Origin: Clostridium sp. BNL1100
GTDB lineage: Bacteria; Bacillota; Clostridia; Acetivibrionales; DSM-1351
Direction of reading: 5' to 3'
Assembly (NCBI RefSeq): GCF_000244875.1
Contig: NC_016791.1
Coordinates: forward strand, 3,911,001-3,975,000
DNA: 64,000 nt
How positions within the stretch are numbered: position 1 is the stretch's first letter; each line of letters begins with the position of its first letter. Positions 15,690 to 24,131 of the stretch are shown in pieces. The position numbers and the translations under genes are program-made. The notes below the pieces were generated by a model, which saw only the letters and a program-made list of their open reading frames with translations, did not search any database and was not told the DNA's origin.

Positions 15690-16240
15690 TCATCGTCCGC
15701 CTGCCTTTCCAAAGAGCTTCGCCTTGTATTCCGGTGCTTGGACCATGAGGTTGTACCGCTCATTGCCGCACTTGTACAGGCACACGCCACGCTGGGGATA
15801 CTTGATCAGGTTGTATTCTGATTCTTCCAGCTGGAGCGTGTCGGTATAGAATTTTGCATCAATGTTTCCGGCATTGAAGAGAAAGACATGGGTGGGGATG
15901 GAGAACAGCGGCTTGGTAAATTCCCGGATACCGTCAATGTTGAAGTCCTCCAGGTTCTGCGAGGAAAGAATGACAGCGCTTTCCTTCTTGCGTACACGCT
16001 TCATAAAGTTTCGTATATACTCAATGGCGGTGGGGTTGGTAAGGAACAGGTACAGCTCATCAATACTGGCAACGGTATTTCCACGGGTTAAAAGCTCATT
16101 GGCCATGTAGGAAAGCACATTAAACAGCATGGCGTTTCGGATGTTCTTGGACGCTGACCATAGGTGGAAAGACTGTACTCTGTAATAGCCTTGGTATTGA
16201 TGAGCTGGCGTGTAGCCTGCTTTTTTTCTTTTCTGCTCAT
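15690..16240 (-). pseudogene. VirB4/TraE-type conjugation ATPase with a large internal deletion
   Basis: ATG at 16240 overlaps the stop of the VirB3-like gene and opens MSRKEKKQATRQLINTKA, a normal VirB4 start for this family. After STYG (about residue 28) the sequence jumps, out of frame, to SASKNIRNAMLFNVLSYMAN, which belongs to the C-terminal ATPase domain, and runs to a proper end (KAKLFGKAGGR). The retained C-terminal part holds the Walker B-like SIDELYLFL and RVRKKESAVILSSQN. About 400 or more codons, including Walker A, are missing at about 16155. Without VirB4 the type IV system should not work, unless a helper supplies it or the deletion is an assembly artefact. Confidence 0.85.
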
Positions 16241-16536
16241 TTGTTCACCTGCTTTCCGCCAGACTCTATACTGTCAGGCAACAGCTCCCACTCATAGAAC
16301 TGCTGCCCGGTTATAAAAAAGGCACAGGCATATCGAATAAAATCCAGTATGCTTGTGTCCTCGAAGCGAATGGTTAAAAAGGCATAAACTGCCGTAGCCA
16401 CGATGGGCAACAGCAGGTGGAGCTGCGCCAGGGCGAAGACAGAGACAAGGCATCCGATGCCTATAATGCCAATGTCCCGGAGCTGCCACAGCCACAGCAC
16501 CGCTTGGGACTTTAGATTATCAGGATAAATATACAT
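16237..16536 (-). CDS. VirB3/PrgI-like membrane protein
   Basis: A 99-residue protein beginning MYIYPDNLKSQAVLWLWQLR with two hydrophobic stretches (about 22-38 and 41-54), then a polar C-terminus. Size, membrane layout and position directly before VirB4 with an ATGA overlap fit the VirB3-like inner-membrane subunit of Firmicute ICEs. It is translationally coupled to the broken VirB4 gene. Confidence 0.78.
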   Translation of the reverse strand: MYIYPDNLKSQAVLWLWQLRDIGIIGIGCLVSVFALAQLHLLLPIVATAVYAFLTIRFEDTSILDFIRYACAFFITGQQFYEWELLPDSIESGGKQVNK

Positions 16537-16547
16537 TGAGATTCCTC

Positions 16548-18407
16548 CTATCCTTGCTTGGATTTTTGTAAAAAATAGGCGATTCCCCGGAGAACATGCT
16601 CCACGCAGGGAATCGCCACGCTATTGCCGAGGGCCTTATACCTTGAACTGTCTGAAGCATCGGGGATATCCGTCCAATAGTCAGGAAAACCTTGGAGCCG
16701 CTCGCATTCCAATGGAGTCAATCTCCGGATCAGCTTTCCAATACGGACGGGATGCACATTGTTTAAGGAATACCCACCCTCTGTTTTTGATTGCAGTGTT
16801 CCGCATAGATCTCCGTTTTCCACTCCGTTTCGGCAGTCCAGCCCAGCAACATCCATTTCACATACAAGGTCTGTTGCATCCTTGTACTGCCGAGCGCTTT
16901 GGGTACTTACCACTTCATTTTCCACATATTCGTCACTCCGCTGCTGGGAGAATACGCAGTGGCGGTCAGTTGCCGTTACAGTATAGCTGATGTCAGGCTG
17001 TACGCCCAAGCCATTGCCTCCGTCGTGATCCTGCCGGTCAATGATGTTTCCAGCAATGCAATAGGTTTCATCAGGTGTCGCTCTGGCACACACACCCTCA
17101 TGAAACACAGACGGTTGAGATATGAGTGGTACATTGTTGCCTCCTGTGCCGTACCGGGCTGACATGGTTGGAGCCACCTCATGGGGGCCTGTATACCGGG
17201 AGTCAATACCATGATTCTCAAAAAGCTCAGGCTGGCTTCCCAGCACAAGCGGCGGGTGGCCGCTCATCTGTGCTCGTAATGTACCGGCAACATTGCTGCT
17301 TACTTCCATAAAGCTGCCGCCCTGATCATTAAGGCACAGGACAGACGGCACCATGTTTGTACCACTCTCCGAGGCTTTCAAAGTAGGTGCGCATTCCTCT
17401 TGATATCCGATGCCTCCTGCTTTTGAGCCCTGGCCTGCAGAAAAGGCGGCGATAAAGGTCTGCTGCTTCATTCCTGGCTGTGCCTGAATAGCACCAGCCA
17501 CATTGCGAAGGTCACGCACCTCATCCCGCTGGTTGCAGGCAAAGGCAACTGTATTGTTTTCCTCTGCAGATACATGTCTGTATCTGTCGCTGTCATAAAT
17601 ACTCCTGCTCTGCGCATCACATGGCATCAGGGAATGCTGTCCGACATTTGAGTTCGTGCAGGACAAATTCCCGCCTGAAGCTCCAATGCCTGTTTGAGAA
17701 CAAGGGGCAGTTCCTTGCCCCGTTTCTTCGCCCGCCTCAGTATCCCCAAACAGGCGGTCTTGCTTAAATAATATTTCGGGTGCGGTGTGCCCTCCAAAAT
17801 CTGCGACAAGGTAGATTCTTTTGCGCCTTTGTGGGACGGACCAGTATTGAGCATCGTATACTCTCCAAGCAAGGGAGAATTGATGTCCCAATATGACCCC
17901 AGCAGATTGCCATACCCCTCCCGGAGGTCTAGGTATAGATATGCTGTTGTCAGCAATTCTGCAGGTTTCCTCCAGCACCGCCCGGAAGTCCTCTCCATCG
18001 GCACTGGAGAAAGCTCCGAGTACATTTTCCCAGACCATATACCGAGGTCGAACAGCGTCATCTGCCCTTCCGTTTGATTTATCATGGGTTCTCATCTCCT
18101 TAATCACACGAACCTGCTCCATAAACAGCCCGGAGCGTTCCCCTTGAAGTCCGGCTCTTTTTCCGGCTACCGAAAGATCCTGGTAGGGGCTGCCTCCACA
18201 GACGGCATCGACAGAAGGCAATTCGGAGCCTTTTAGCTTTGTAATATCTCCCATATGAAGCATTTCAGGGAACCGTGCTTTCGTCACGGCAATAGGGAAC
18301 GGCTCAATTTCGCTGGCCCATACAGGAATAAAACCCTGTCGGACGCCTGCCAGCGGAAATCCGCCAATCCCGTCGAACAGGCTGCCGAGGGTCGGTGAGG
18401 TAATCAA
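16548..18407 (-). CDS. C5-cytosine DNA methyltransferase with altered catalytic motif
   Basis: A 619-residue protein. Motif I (SLFDGIGGF, residues 9-17), motif VI (WENVLGAF), motif VIII (QRRKRIYLVADF) and motif X (ALGNSVAIPC) are all present, with a long variable region of about 330 residues for target recognition. Motif IV, normally PCQ with the catalytic cysteine, reads PYQ at 74-76: codon TAC at 18185-18183 instead of TGC. That single G-to-A change should abolish methyl transfer while DNA binding may persist. The gene overlaps the 18404-18964 gene by 4 nt and lies amid transfer genes, where such enzymes protect incoming DNA from restriction. Confidence 0.9.
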   Translation of the reverse strand: MITSPTLGSLFDGIGGFPLAGVRQGFIPVWASEIEPFPIAVTKARFPEMLHMGDITKLKGSELPSVDAVCGGSPYQDLSVAGKRAGLQGERSGLFMEQVRVIKEMRTHDKSNGRADDAVRPRYMVWENVLGAFSSADGEDFRAVLEETCRIADNSISIPRPPGGVWQSAGVILGHQFSLAWRVYDAQYWSVPQRRKRIYLVADFGGHTAPEILFKQDRLFGDTEAGEETGQGTAPCSQTGIGASGGNLSCTNSNVGQHSLMPCDAQSRSIYDSDRYRHVSAEENNTVAFACNQRDEVRDLRNVAGAIQAQPGMKQQTFIAAFSAGQGSKAGGIGYQEECAPTLKASESGTNMVPSVLCLNDQGGSFMEVSSNVAGTLRAQMSGHPPLVLGSQPELFENHGIDSRYTGPHEVAPTMSARYGTGGNNVPLISQPSVFHEGVCARATPDETYCIAGNIIDRQDHDGGNGLGVQPDISYTVTATDRHCVFSQQRSDEYVENEVVSTQSARQYKDATDLVCEMDVAGLDCRNGVENGDLCGTLQSKTEGGYSLNNVHPVRIGKLIRRLTPLECERLQGFPDYWTDIPDASDSSRYKALGNSVAIPCVEHVLRGIAYFLQKSKQG

Positions 18408-18964
18408 TACTGCAGTTTCATGCTGGAGGCAGGCGCTTCCTCAAGCTCGGTTTGTATTTCCTTTGCAAAATAAGACACGTTTGGAGTACGCATATCCTGT
18501 ATTAGCTTTCGGGCTTCAGCATCAGCTTCCTCATATGTGTTAAAGGTCATCGGCTCTCCGTCCCTCTTAAGCCACGCCTCAGCGTGTCCGCAGACCGAAG
18601 CTGAACTGCGGCGTGCCCAGATACCGTATTGTTTCATGGAAATTCCTCCTTCCACTTGCTCTGCTGATATAGTTTTTATAGGTATGCCGAGCCGTTTTGC
18701 CTCCTCAATTTCATAGTTCATCCCCTGGCTGATCCTTTCTCCGCACACCCACAGTTCATCACACACAGCAAGAACCCACAGTCCCATCCGGATGCCGTGT
18801 TCTCTTTCTGCCGGAATAGCGTCATCTAAAAGCTGAGGATACAACAGGTGGACGGCAATGGGGGCACAGTTCTTCTCTATGGCATGACGGCAGGCAGCTC
18901 TGGCAAACTTGATATTTTCCTGGATATTTCCCGCATAGAGTGAACAGATATATACAAGCTTCAT
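18404..18964 (-). CDS. DUF4406/DUF7768-like nucleoside-deoxyribosyltransferase-fold protein
   Basis: A 186-residue protein. The first 110 residues follow the family pattern: VYICSLYAGNIQENIKFAR, then PIAVHLLYPQLLDD, AEREHGIRMGL and CDELWVCGERISQGM. This is the nucleoside 2-deoxyribosyltransferase-like fold common in phages and ICEs. The remaining 75 residues are a separate small domain ending ASSMKLQY, a Met/Leu-type tail. It overlaps both neighbours (TrbL-like and methyltransferase) by 4 nt, so it is co-translated with transfer genes. Its chemistry in this setting is unknown. Confidence 0.75.
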   Translation of the reverse strand: MKLVYICSLYAGNIQENIKFARAACRHAIEKNCAPIAVHLLYPQLLDDAIPAEREHGIRMGLWVLAVCDELWVCGERISQGMNYEIEEAKRLGIPIKTISAEQVEGGISMKQYGIWARRSSASVCGHAEAWLKRDGEPMTFNTYEEADAEARKLIQDMRTPNVSYFAKEIQTELEEAPASSMKLQY

Positions 18965-19821
18965 TTTGCCACCGCCTTCACCACGGTTCTTGTCATATTG
19001 ACTGCTGTCTGTGCAGCATAAATGCTGCTCATGATATTGCCCTTGGTAGAGGTATCCAGTCCGAACTGTCCTGCGATCCTTGGGACTTCTGAGGATGCCA
19101 GCATCAGGCCAAGACCCAAAAGCATATTGCTATTAAAGACCAACAGTCCTGCAATGAGGATGGTGGCCTGCAAAAAAGCGGTGAGGCATAAGCCCACCAC
19201 CTGCTTGCACCAGCTTACAAAGCCATCGATGTAGCCACGGGGAATGCTGAACATATACAGGCTGCCCACAGCAATCTGTATCAACAGAATGCCGCCCCTT
19301 TTAAGATTGGCAAAGAATACCTTGATCACTGCATAGCCCATGAGGATGAGACAGAAGATTGCTATGAGCGGATTCAGTCCAAAGCCCACTACGTTGGTCA
19401 GAGCCGCAGTTGACATGGCGCTGATCCCACCACTCCCTCCCAGGAGTCCGGCAATACCTGATGTAAAGCTGCCCTGTAGTGTAATGGATAGCTTGTAAAG
19501 CTCCACTGGAACCAAAGTGAACAGGCTTACCGCCATAAAGCCCTTGATGGCATTGATAGCAGTGTCCTTGATGCTGGCCCTGCCGGACTGTGCCTCAATG
19601 GCAAATTCAAATACCGCCACTACAAGTCCTGTCACAAAAAGCGACCAAGCCAGATAGGAAAAAAACAGTACGATAGCCTGTACCCAGCTCATCTCAAACA
19701 GCTCGGCTCCCATATTGCCCATCATGGAGAAAAACTCGCCCAGAAACCCTACGATCTGTCCATATATCCAATCCATGATCTGTCCAAGGATAAGGTCTGC
19801 TGCAAAATCCCATATGAACAT
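18961..19821 (-). CDS. VirB6/TrbL-like multi-spanning conjugation protein
   Basis: About 286 residues with six or so hydrophobic helices separated by short loops, for example IVLFFSYLAWSLFVTGLVVA and NPLIAIFCLILMGYAVIKVF, and a Gly-rich segment (GLLGGSGGI). This is the layout of VirB6/TrbL proteins that line the inner-membrane channel. I prefer the ATG at 19821 (MFIWDFAADLILG), 11 nt after AGGAG; the longer frame begins in the hairpin region upstream. It follows the VirB2-like gene, in usual T4SS order. Confidence 0.8.
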   Translation of the reverse strand: MFIWDFAADLILGQIMDWIYGQIVGFLGEFFSMMGNMGAELFEMSWVQAIVLFFSYLAWSLFVTGLVVAVFEFAIEAQSGRASIKDTAINAIKGFMAVSLFTLVPVELYKLSITLQGSFTSGIAGLLGGSGGISAMSTAALTNVVGFGLNPLIAIFCLILMGYAVIKVFFANLKRGGILLIQIAVGSLYMFSIPRGYIDGFVSWCKQVVGLCLTAFLQATILIAGLLVFNSNMLLGLGLMLASSEVPRIAGQFGLDTSTKGNIMSSIYAAQTAVNMTRTVVKAVAK

Positions 19822-19848
19822 TTGGCACATCACTCCTTTCTCGTAAAA

Positions 19849-19881
19849 TAAAAAAGACACACTGTTTGACAATGTGCCTCT
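19849..19881 (-). terminator. Terminator-like hairpin before the TrbL-like gene
   Basis: On the minus strand GAGGCACATTG and CAGTGTGTC form a stem with one bulge, followed by TTTTTTATTTT. The ribosome site of the TrbL-like gene comes within 15 nt of the T-run. Confidence 0.65.
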
Positions 19882-19922
19882 TAAAAACTTCTCATTTTTT
19901 TGATTTCAAATATAAGGTACGA

Positions 19923-20267
19923 TTACATGCCGAGTATCTGCCAGATGTATAGCGGACAGGTCAAGGCAAACACAAGGCAGGCAAACAGTATCGCCGGAGC
20001 AGCCCATTCAAATTGCCCATGCTTGCGGTAGTCAAAATACGCCATCGCCAATTTTGCGAAGAAAAATACTGCCAGGATCAGATCAATGGCAGGGAATACT
20101 ACCTTGTTTACCACTGTTTTGATCTGTCCTGAAGCATCGTTCCAGGTACCTTCGATTGCTCCCGCCACATCGCCTGTGGGTGGTGCCGCATATGCAGTCA
20201 CACAGAACAGGCTTCCAAGGATGAGAACAACACAAAGGGCCATTAGGATTTTCTTTACTTTTTTCAT
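19923..20267 (-). CDS. VirB2/TrbC-like pilin
   Basis: A 114-residue protein from ATG 20267 behind GAAAGGTGG. It has a signal peptide (MKKVKKILMALCVVLIL ... VTAYA, cleavage before APPTGD) and two hydrophobic helices (about 58-75 and 88-110). This size and two-helix layout after a signal peptide are typical of VirB2-like subunits in Firmicute ICEs. It sits before the TrbL-like gene. It is distinct from the Flp-type pilin at 29488-29718, so the element encodes two pilin types. Confidence 0.75.
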   Translation of the reverse strand: MKKVKKILMALCVVLILGSLFCVTAYAAPPTGDVAGAIEGTWNDASGQIKTVVNKVVFPAIDLILAVFFFAKLAMAYFDYRKHGQFEWAAPAILFACLVFALTCPLYIWQILGM

Positions 20268-20303
20268 GGTTTTCCACCTTTCATGTTTGTATTTTTTGAA
20301 AAA

Positions 20304-20350
20304 AGAAAAGACCACAAAGCCGTTTTTGCCTTGCAGTCCTGTTCTTTTCT
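20304..20350 (-). terminator. Possible terminator hairpin before the VirB2-like gene
   Basis: AGAAAAGA at 20304-20311 pairs with TCTTTTCT at 20343-20350 around a nested GGC/GCC stem; on the minus strand it is followed by TTTTTTC. Weaker than the others. Confidence 0.4.
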
Positions 20351-20363
20351 GCTGATATTCTTG

Positions 20364-22061
20364 TTATGGCTTGACCGGAGCAATGTGCCAGTCTGCCCAT
20401 AAGTTTCCGCTGATGGTTACTGAGTCGGTCAGATTCATGGAGAGCATTCCGGCAGGAGTCCAGCAATCCATCAGGTATGTGTAGGGTGTGTAGCTTCCGT
20501 CCGGCATCCATATTGGCGTAAAGTGAGTACGTCGGTTGTAAGTTGAGTATTTATTCCTCGCAAACTCAAACCTTGGGTTATATCCTGGCTGTGTTTTATC
20601 CAGCAGCCGCCAGTAAGACTTATACTGAAATTCAGGGAAGTAAGTCACAGCAGTCTGCGGCGAAGTCACCGCTGAGGATTGGTTGGTGCTAACACTGGCA
20701 GTGACGGTTTGATTGATACCATATCCGCTTTTCATGGTTTTACCTGATGCGGTGGGAATCTTGTCATCCGGCTTTATGCTCATGGATGCAGAAAGGCTTG
20801 CTGAATAGGAATTCCAGTCAAACTCCCACCAGCCGTGGTCACACCAATATCCGGAATCCTCCCCGGTAGAATGCCATACCCAATACGCCCTCCACCATGG
20901 ACTCCATACGCCCCAGGAGGCAGAGGTTTTCTGCGCCTTGTTGGGAACAGACGGCTTGGTATAGGAACTGTTTCGATCATCCGCTGTAGGGTTCGGTGGA
21001 TCGTTCTTGGAAAGGTCCACAATTTTTGCGGTGATGGTCCCCTGACCTGCGGAACCACCTCCGGACACAGACACGCGGATGGTCATGGTCTGTGGAGTGG
21101 AGGGTGTCGTCCAGCGTACCCATACCAGCTGGCTGTCGCCCTCCGGATAATATACGCCGCTTACGGTATAGTTCCGTCCTCCGATGTCGAAATAAACGAT
21201 AACAGGACGATCCGGATCAGCCTGCCCGCCACGCACAGTCACCGAGGTGATAACCTCCGTATTGACCCGGTATTCATAATCGACTGTACTGACCTCTGCA
21301 GGCTCTGGCTCTGCTTCATTGAAGCGAACAATGCCAAGTCCGAGAGAGGAAATGATATCGGCATCCGCTGCCGGAGTGGTTGTGGAACCGTTCCATGCTG
21401 GATATCCAAGGTCTGAGGTTTCCAAAAACATTGCTAAAGGCAGGTTCTTATGGCTAAGGGACACCATCTTGCTCCGCAGCCCGCCGCTCAGCTTTTGATT
21501 GAAAAGCGCTGCTTCTGTAGCAGTCATGGCATACTTCACGCCGCCAAATGTCATATAGGCAATGGGTTCTAAAAGAAGCCTGTATTGCCCGTTGGTTAAA
21601 ACCTCAAAATCCATTCCTGTAAGGGTTGCTATGCTCCGGATTACCTGCTCGTCGGTGAAATAGCTTTTGATCGCCGGGATGTTTCCGTTTACACTGGATG
21701 TGCTAATGATTCTCGGAAGAGCTTGAGATGGGTTCGTATAATGATATGCTCCTTGAACTGGCGCAATAGCTCTCCCATTTGTATATTGCATTTTGCTTAC
21801 TTTGCCGAAATGAATAATAGAATTAACAGGTGTTCTATTTGTCAAATCAATAGGCGTCGTTACCACTGCATGATCCGTTACTCGGATCACCGTCACCCTT
21901 ACACCCTCATCGCCACCGTTCCAATAATTAGTGCTTGAACCTTGACCGAGTCCGCCGCCCCCGCCGTCCACATTTCCTTCTCCATCAGCAAAGGCAGGCA
22001 TTGCAGGAAAGGCAGACAGCAGCATGGCAAGCATAATCAAAAGGCTGACTATTCTTTTCAT
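20364..22061 (-). CDS. Large secreted beta-rich protein of unknown function
   Basis: About 565 residues. ATG at 22061 follows AAGGAGG and opens a signal peptide (MKRIVSLLIMLAMLLSAFPA, cleavage near AFA-DGEG). A Gly-rich spacer, a region resembling a copper-amine-oxidase-like or SLH-type stem (TGMDFEVLTNGQYRLLLEP), an Ig-like beta region near 300-400 and a Trp/Tyr-rich C-terminus (WYCDHGWWEFDW type) follow. I do not recognise the family. It lies between the VirB2-like gene and the Tad cluster, so it is probably a surface or pilus-associated component of the mating apparatus, possibly tip or anchor. Confidence 0.7.
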   Translation of the reverse strand: MKRIVSLLIMLAMLLSAFPAMPAFADGEGNVDGGGGGLGQGSSTNYWNGGDEGVRVTVIRVTDHAVVTTPIDLTNRTPVNSIIHFGKVSKMQYTNGRAIAPVQGAYHYTNPSQALPRIISTSSVNGNIPAIKSYFTDEQVIRSIATLTGMDFEVLTNGQYRLLLEPIAYMTFGGVKYAMTATEAALFNQKLSGGLRSKMVSLSHKNLPLAMFLETSDLGYPAWNGSTTTPAADADIISSLGLGIVRFNEAEPEPAEVSTVDYEYRVNTEVITSVTVRGGQADPDRPVIVYFDIGGRNYTVSGVYYPEGDSQLVWVRWTTPSTPQTMTIRVSVSGGGSAGQGTITAKIVDLSKNDPPNPTADDRNSSYTKPSVPNKAQKTSASWGVWSPWWRAYWVWHSTGEDSGYWCDHGWWEFDWNSYSASLSASMSIKPDDKIPTASGKTMKSGYGINQTVTASVSTNQSSAVTSPQTAVTYFPEFQYKSYWRLLDKTQPGYNPRFEFARNKYSTYNRRTHFTPIWMPDGSYTPYTYLMDCWTPAGMLSMNLTDSVTISGNLWADWHIAPVKP

Positions 22062-22073
22062 GAAATCCTCCTT

Positions 22074-22115
22074 AAAACACGGGAAACACAGCATTTCTGC
22101 TGTGTTTCCCGTGTT
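22074..22115 (-). terminator. Long perfect hairpin before the secreted-protein gene
   Basis: A 17-bp perfect stem (22076-22092 with 22099-22115; arms begin AACACGGG) with a 6-nt loop, followed on the minus strand by TTTT and then immediately by the AAGGAGG site of the next gene. Confidence 0.8.
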
Positions 22116-22134
22116 AAGCTATATTAAATTTTCA

Positions 22135-22710
22135 TCAATCCATATCTCCGATTTTGTTGCCGTTCTCGTACATATCTTCAGCTTGTGTACCTACATTATC
22201 ACCACTGTTGTCCACCCATCCGAATCCCGGTACCCATACTTGACCTTTTTCATTTTTATCTCCGGATTTTGGTGTTGAAGGCGGTGTGCTGTTCTCCGGC
22301 TTTGTGACCTTATCATGCTCCACCGGAGTTGTATTGGTTACCTTTTCGCCATCAGGCTTCTTTGCCGGATCGGTCTTGGCTTCTTCAGAGGGTTCGGCAG
22401 GCTTTGTCGGCTCTGCCTGTATGCTCTGCTCCGTGCCGATAGAATCTCCGGTATCCGCAGCCTTAGTAGGCTCTGTGGACGGCTCAACAGGCTGGACAGC
22501 TACCTCCGGCTCTTTTGCAGAGTCTGCGGCAGGTACTGCGATTTCAGAATTCACCTGTATTTCGTCTGTCGCCTGGGTAGGCGTAGGGATGGCAGCATAA
22601 TCCGGTTTTTCTGATTTAAACTGCCAGGCTATTGCTATTGCAAGGATTACGCAAACTGCACCGAGTCCGGTAATCGTTATTCTTTTTTTCATTTTATCTG
22701 ATAGTTTCAT
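22135..22710 (-). CDS. Membrane protein with Pro/Glu/Thr-rich extracellular stalk (DUF6550-like)
   Basis: About 191 residues from ATG 22710 behind AAAGGAGGT. A single membrane helix (ITITGLGAVCVILAIAIAW) is followed by 120 residues rich in Pro, Thr, Glu, Ala and Lys with repeating EPTK/EPS units, then a short conserved end WVPGFGWVDNSGDNV. The stalk plus the compact WVPGFGWV motif matches proteins annotated DUF6550 in clostridial elements. It is probably a surface-exposed linker protein of the Tad/T4SS apparatus. No enzyme motif is seen. Confidence 0.7.
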   Translation of the reverse strand: MKLSDKMKKRITITGLGAVCVILAIAIAWQFKSEKPDYAAIPTPTQATDEIQVNSEIAVPAADSAKEPEVAVQPVEPSTEPTKAADTGDSIGTEQSIQAEPTKPAEPSEEAKTDPAKKPDGEKVTNTTPVEHDKVTKPENSTPPSTPKSGDKNEKGQVWVPGFGWVDNSGDNVGTQAEDMYENGNKIGDMD

Positions 22711-22801
22711 AGGGCTTTTACCTCCTTTTAAGAGTTTGTGAACGGGTTTAATCACACCATACTACAGGATGCTTCAGAAGTCTATGACAATCTAAACGCA
22801 A

Positions 22802-23359
22802 CTAAAATTTCGGCATATATTTGGCCTGCACCGTGAGCTTGATGCTCATGGGCGGCAGGGATTTTCCTCCAAAGGACACCGGAACCTCAAGCCTTATGTC
22901 AGCATCGGCCAGAAAGCCTTTAGCATTATCCGGGCTGGTCGGTGCCAGGGGCATATTTTCAAGAGTGACGGAAAGCTCTGACAGCCTGAATTCCACTGTG
23001 CCTCCGGCATATTTGACATGATATCCGCTATCCTGCCGCAGTCCCAGCACTCTGTCCAGCCTATCATATATGTCGCCGTAGTCCAGACTTTCCTCAAAGC
23101 TGCCGGAAGAAGGTTGATATGCGCCGCTATATCCTTCCCGTACTCCGTGGTACACGTCATCATAGCTGTCATTTACTGTCGAAATCACGGCAGACTGCAC
23201 CGCATCCCGAACACCCTGGGCGATGATCATCAACCGGATACCTTCCGATGCGACGCAAAGGAACAGCAGCAAAGCCAGAGTCACGGCAACGACAAGCGGA
23301 AAGGATGTCCCCTTTTTATCTTTCAGTATAGCACATAATTTACCAGCTGTCATTTCCAA
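22802..23359 (-). CDS. TadE-like pseudopilin
   Basis: A 185-residue protein. Near the N-terminus the sequence KKGTSFPLVVAVTLALLLFL resembles the hydrophobic leader of TadE/TadF-type minor pilins. It is followed by an extracellular domain with beta-strand character. It overlaps the next minor-pilin gene by 10 nt. In Tad systems two or three such proteins prime or cap the pilus. The family call is from position and leader form. Confidence 0.7.
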   Translation of the reverse strand: MEMTAGKLCAILKDKKGTSFPLVVAVTLALLLFLCVASEGIRLMIIAQGVRDAVQSAVISTVNDSYDDVYHGVREGYSGAYQPSSGSFEESLDYGDIYDRLDRVLGLRQDSGYHVKYAGGTVEFRLSELSVTLENMPLAPTSPDNAKGFLADADIRLEVPVSFGGKSLPPMSIKLTVQAKYMPKF

Positions 23360-23745
23360 TACACCTCGCTTTTACCGCTGGCCTGCGCCTTCAGGGTAAC
23401 GGGAAAGCTCCCGAAGCCTCCGAACAAGCCTAAGTCCACCTGAGTGGTTACCGTCACGGTGAATTCCTCGTTGAGCTGAAGCTTTCCGGTTTTCGACCAG
23501 GAAATGCTGGGCGTCAGCCCTGTCCTTTCGGTGAGTACCTGCGCCCGGAGAGTGGTTTCGGTGCCCACACGCCCTGCTATTTCCGCTTCCCGGCACAGTT
23601 CATTGGCATAGGCATCCAGCTTGCTCTTTGTGACGAATACCGGAAGCACGCTGACCGCCAGGGCAATGACAAGCAGGACACACAGCACAAGCACTGCCAC
23701 ATCTACATACCCTTCACCGCTCCGGGAACGGAGAAGCTTCAGCAT
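23350..23745 (-). CDS. DUF4320-like minor pilin (TadE/F type)
   Basis: A 131-residue protein beginning MLKLLRSRSGEGYVDVAVLVL. The GEGYVD segment before a hydrophobic helix mirrors QGEGFVDTAIKIL in the major Flp-like pilin (29488-29718) and looks like a shared prepilin-peptidase site. The rest is a small beta-rich domain. It overlaps the DUF3848 gene upstream by 7 nt. Proteins of this form are labelled DUF4320 in clostridial ICEs. Confidence 0.75.
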   Translation of the reverse strand: MLKLLRSRSGEGYVDVAVLVLCVLLVIALAVSVLPVFVTKSKLDAYANELCREAEIAGRVGTETTLRAQVLTERTGLTPSISWSKTGKLQLNEEFTVTVTTQVDLGLFGGFGSFPVTLKAQASGKSEVYWK

Positions 23746-24116
23746 AAGCGCACCCCCTCGTCCAGTACAGCGGGCTGGCAGGATGAGTCCATGGCGTAGT
23801 CTCCTTCTCCAAGCCCCTTATCCGTGATATTCCGCAGCACATGCTCCATTTCATCCCTGTGAGCCACATTCTGCTCATCCATCCAGTGATCCCTTACCAA
23901 CTCCAGCGGGTTTTCAAAGCGGAGTAGGTACTCTGTATAATCCGTACTGCACCCTTCCATCAGTTCCTCATACACCAGCTTGGCCGCGGCAATTTCCGCT
24001 GCCTGTTCGATCAGCTCAGAGGCCGGTTTGCTCTGAAGCTGCTGAATATAGGTGCGGTAATTGGCTTCAATCCTTTCCTGGAGCTTTTTCTCCAGCTTCT
24101 TTCTATCCATATCCAT
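23739..24116 (-). CDS. DUF3848-like helical protein
   Basis: A 125-residue cytoplasmic helical protein, MDMDRKKLEKKLQERIEANY onward, with an AAAKLVYEELMEG helix. It matches the style of DUF3848 proteins found in ICEs. ATG at 24116 follows GGAAGGAGG. It lies inside the Tad cluster between TadC and the minor pilins, overlapping the latter. Function unknown. Confidence 0.65.
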   Translation of the reverse strand: MDMDRKKLEKKLQERIEANYRTYIQQLQSKPASELIEQAAEIAAAKLVYEELMEGCSTDYTEYLLRFENPLELVRDHWMDEQNVAHRDEMEHVLRNITDKGLGEGDYAMDSSCQPAVLDEGVRLC

Positions 24117-24131
24117 GTGGGTTCCTCCTTC

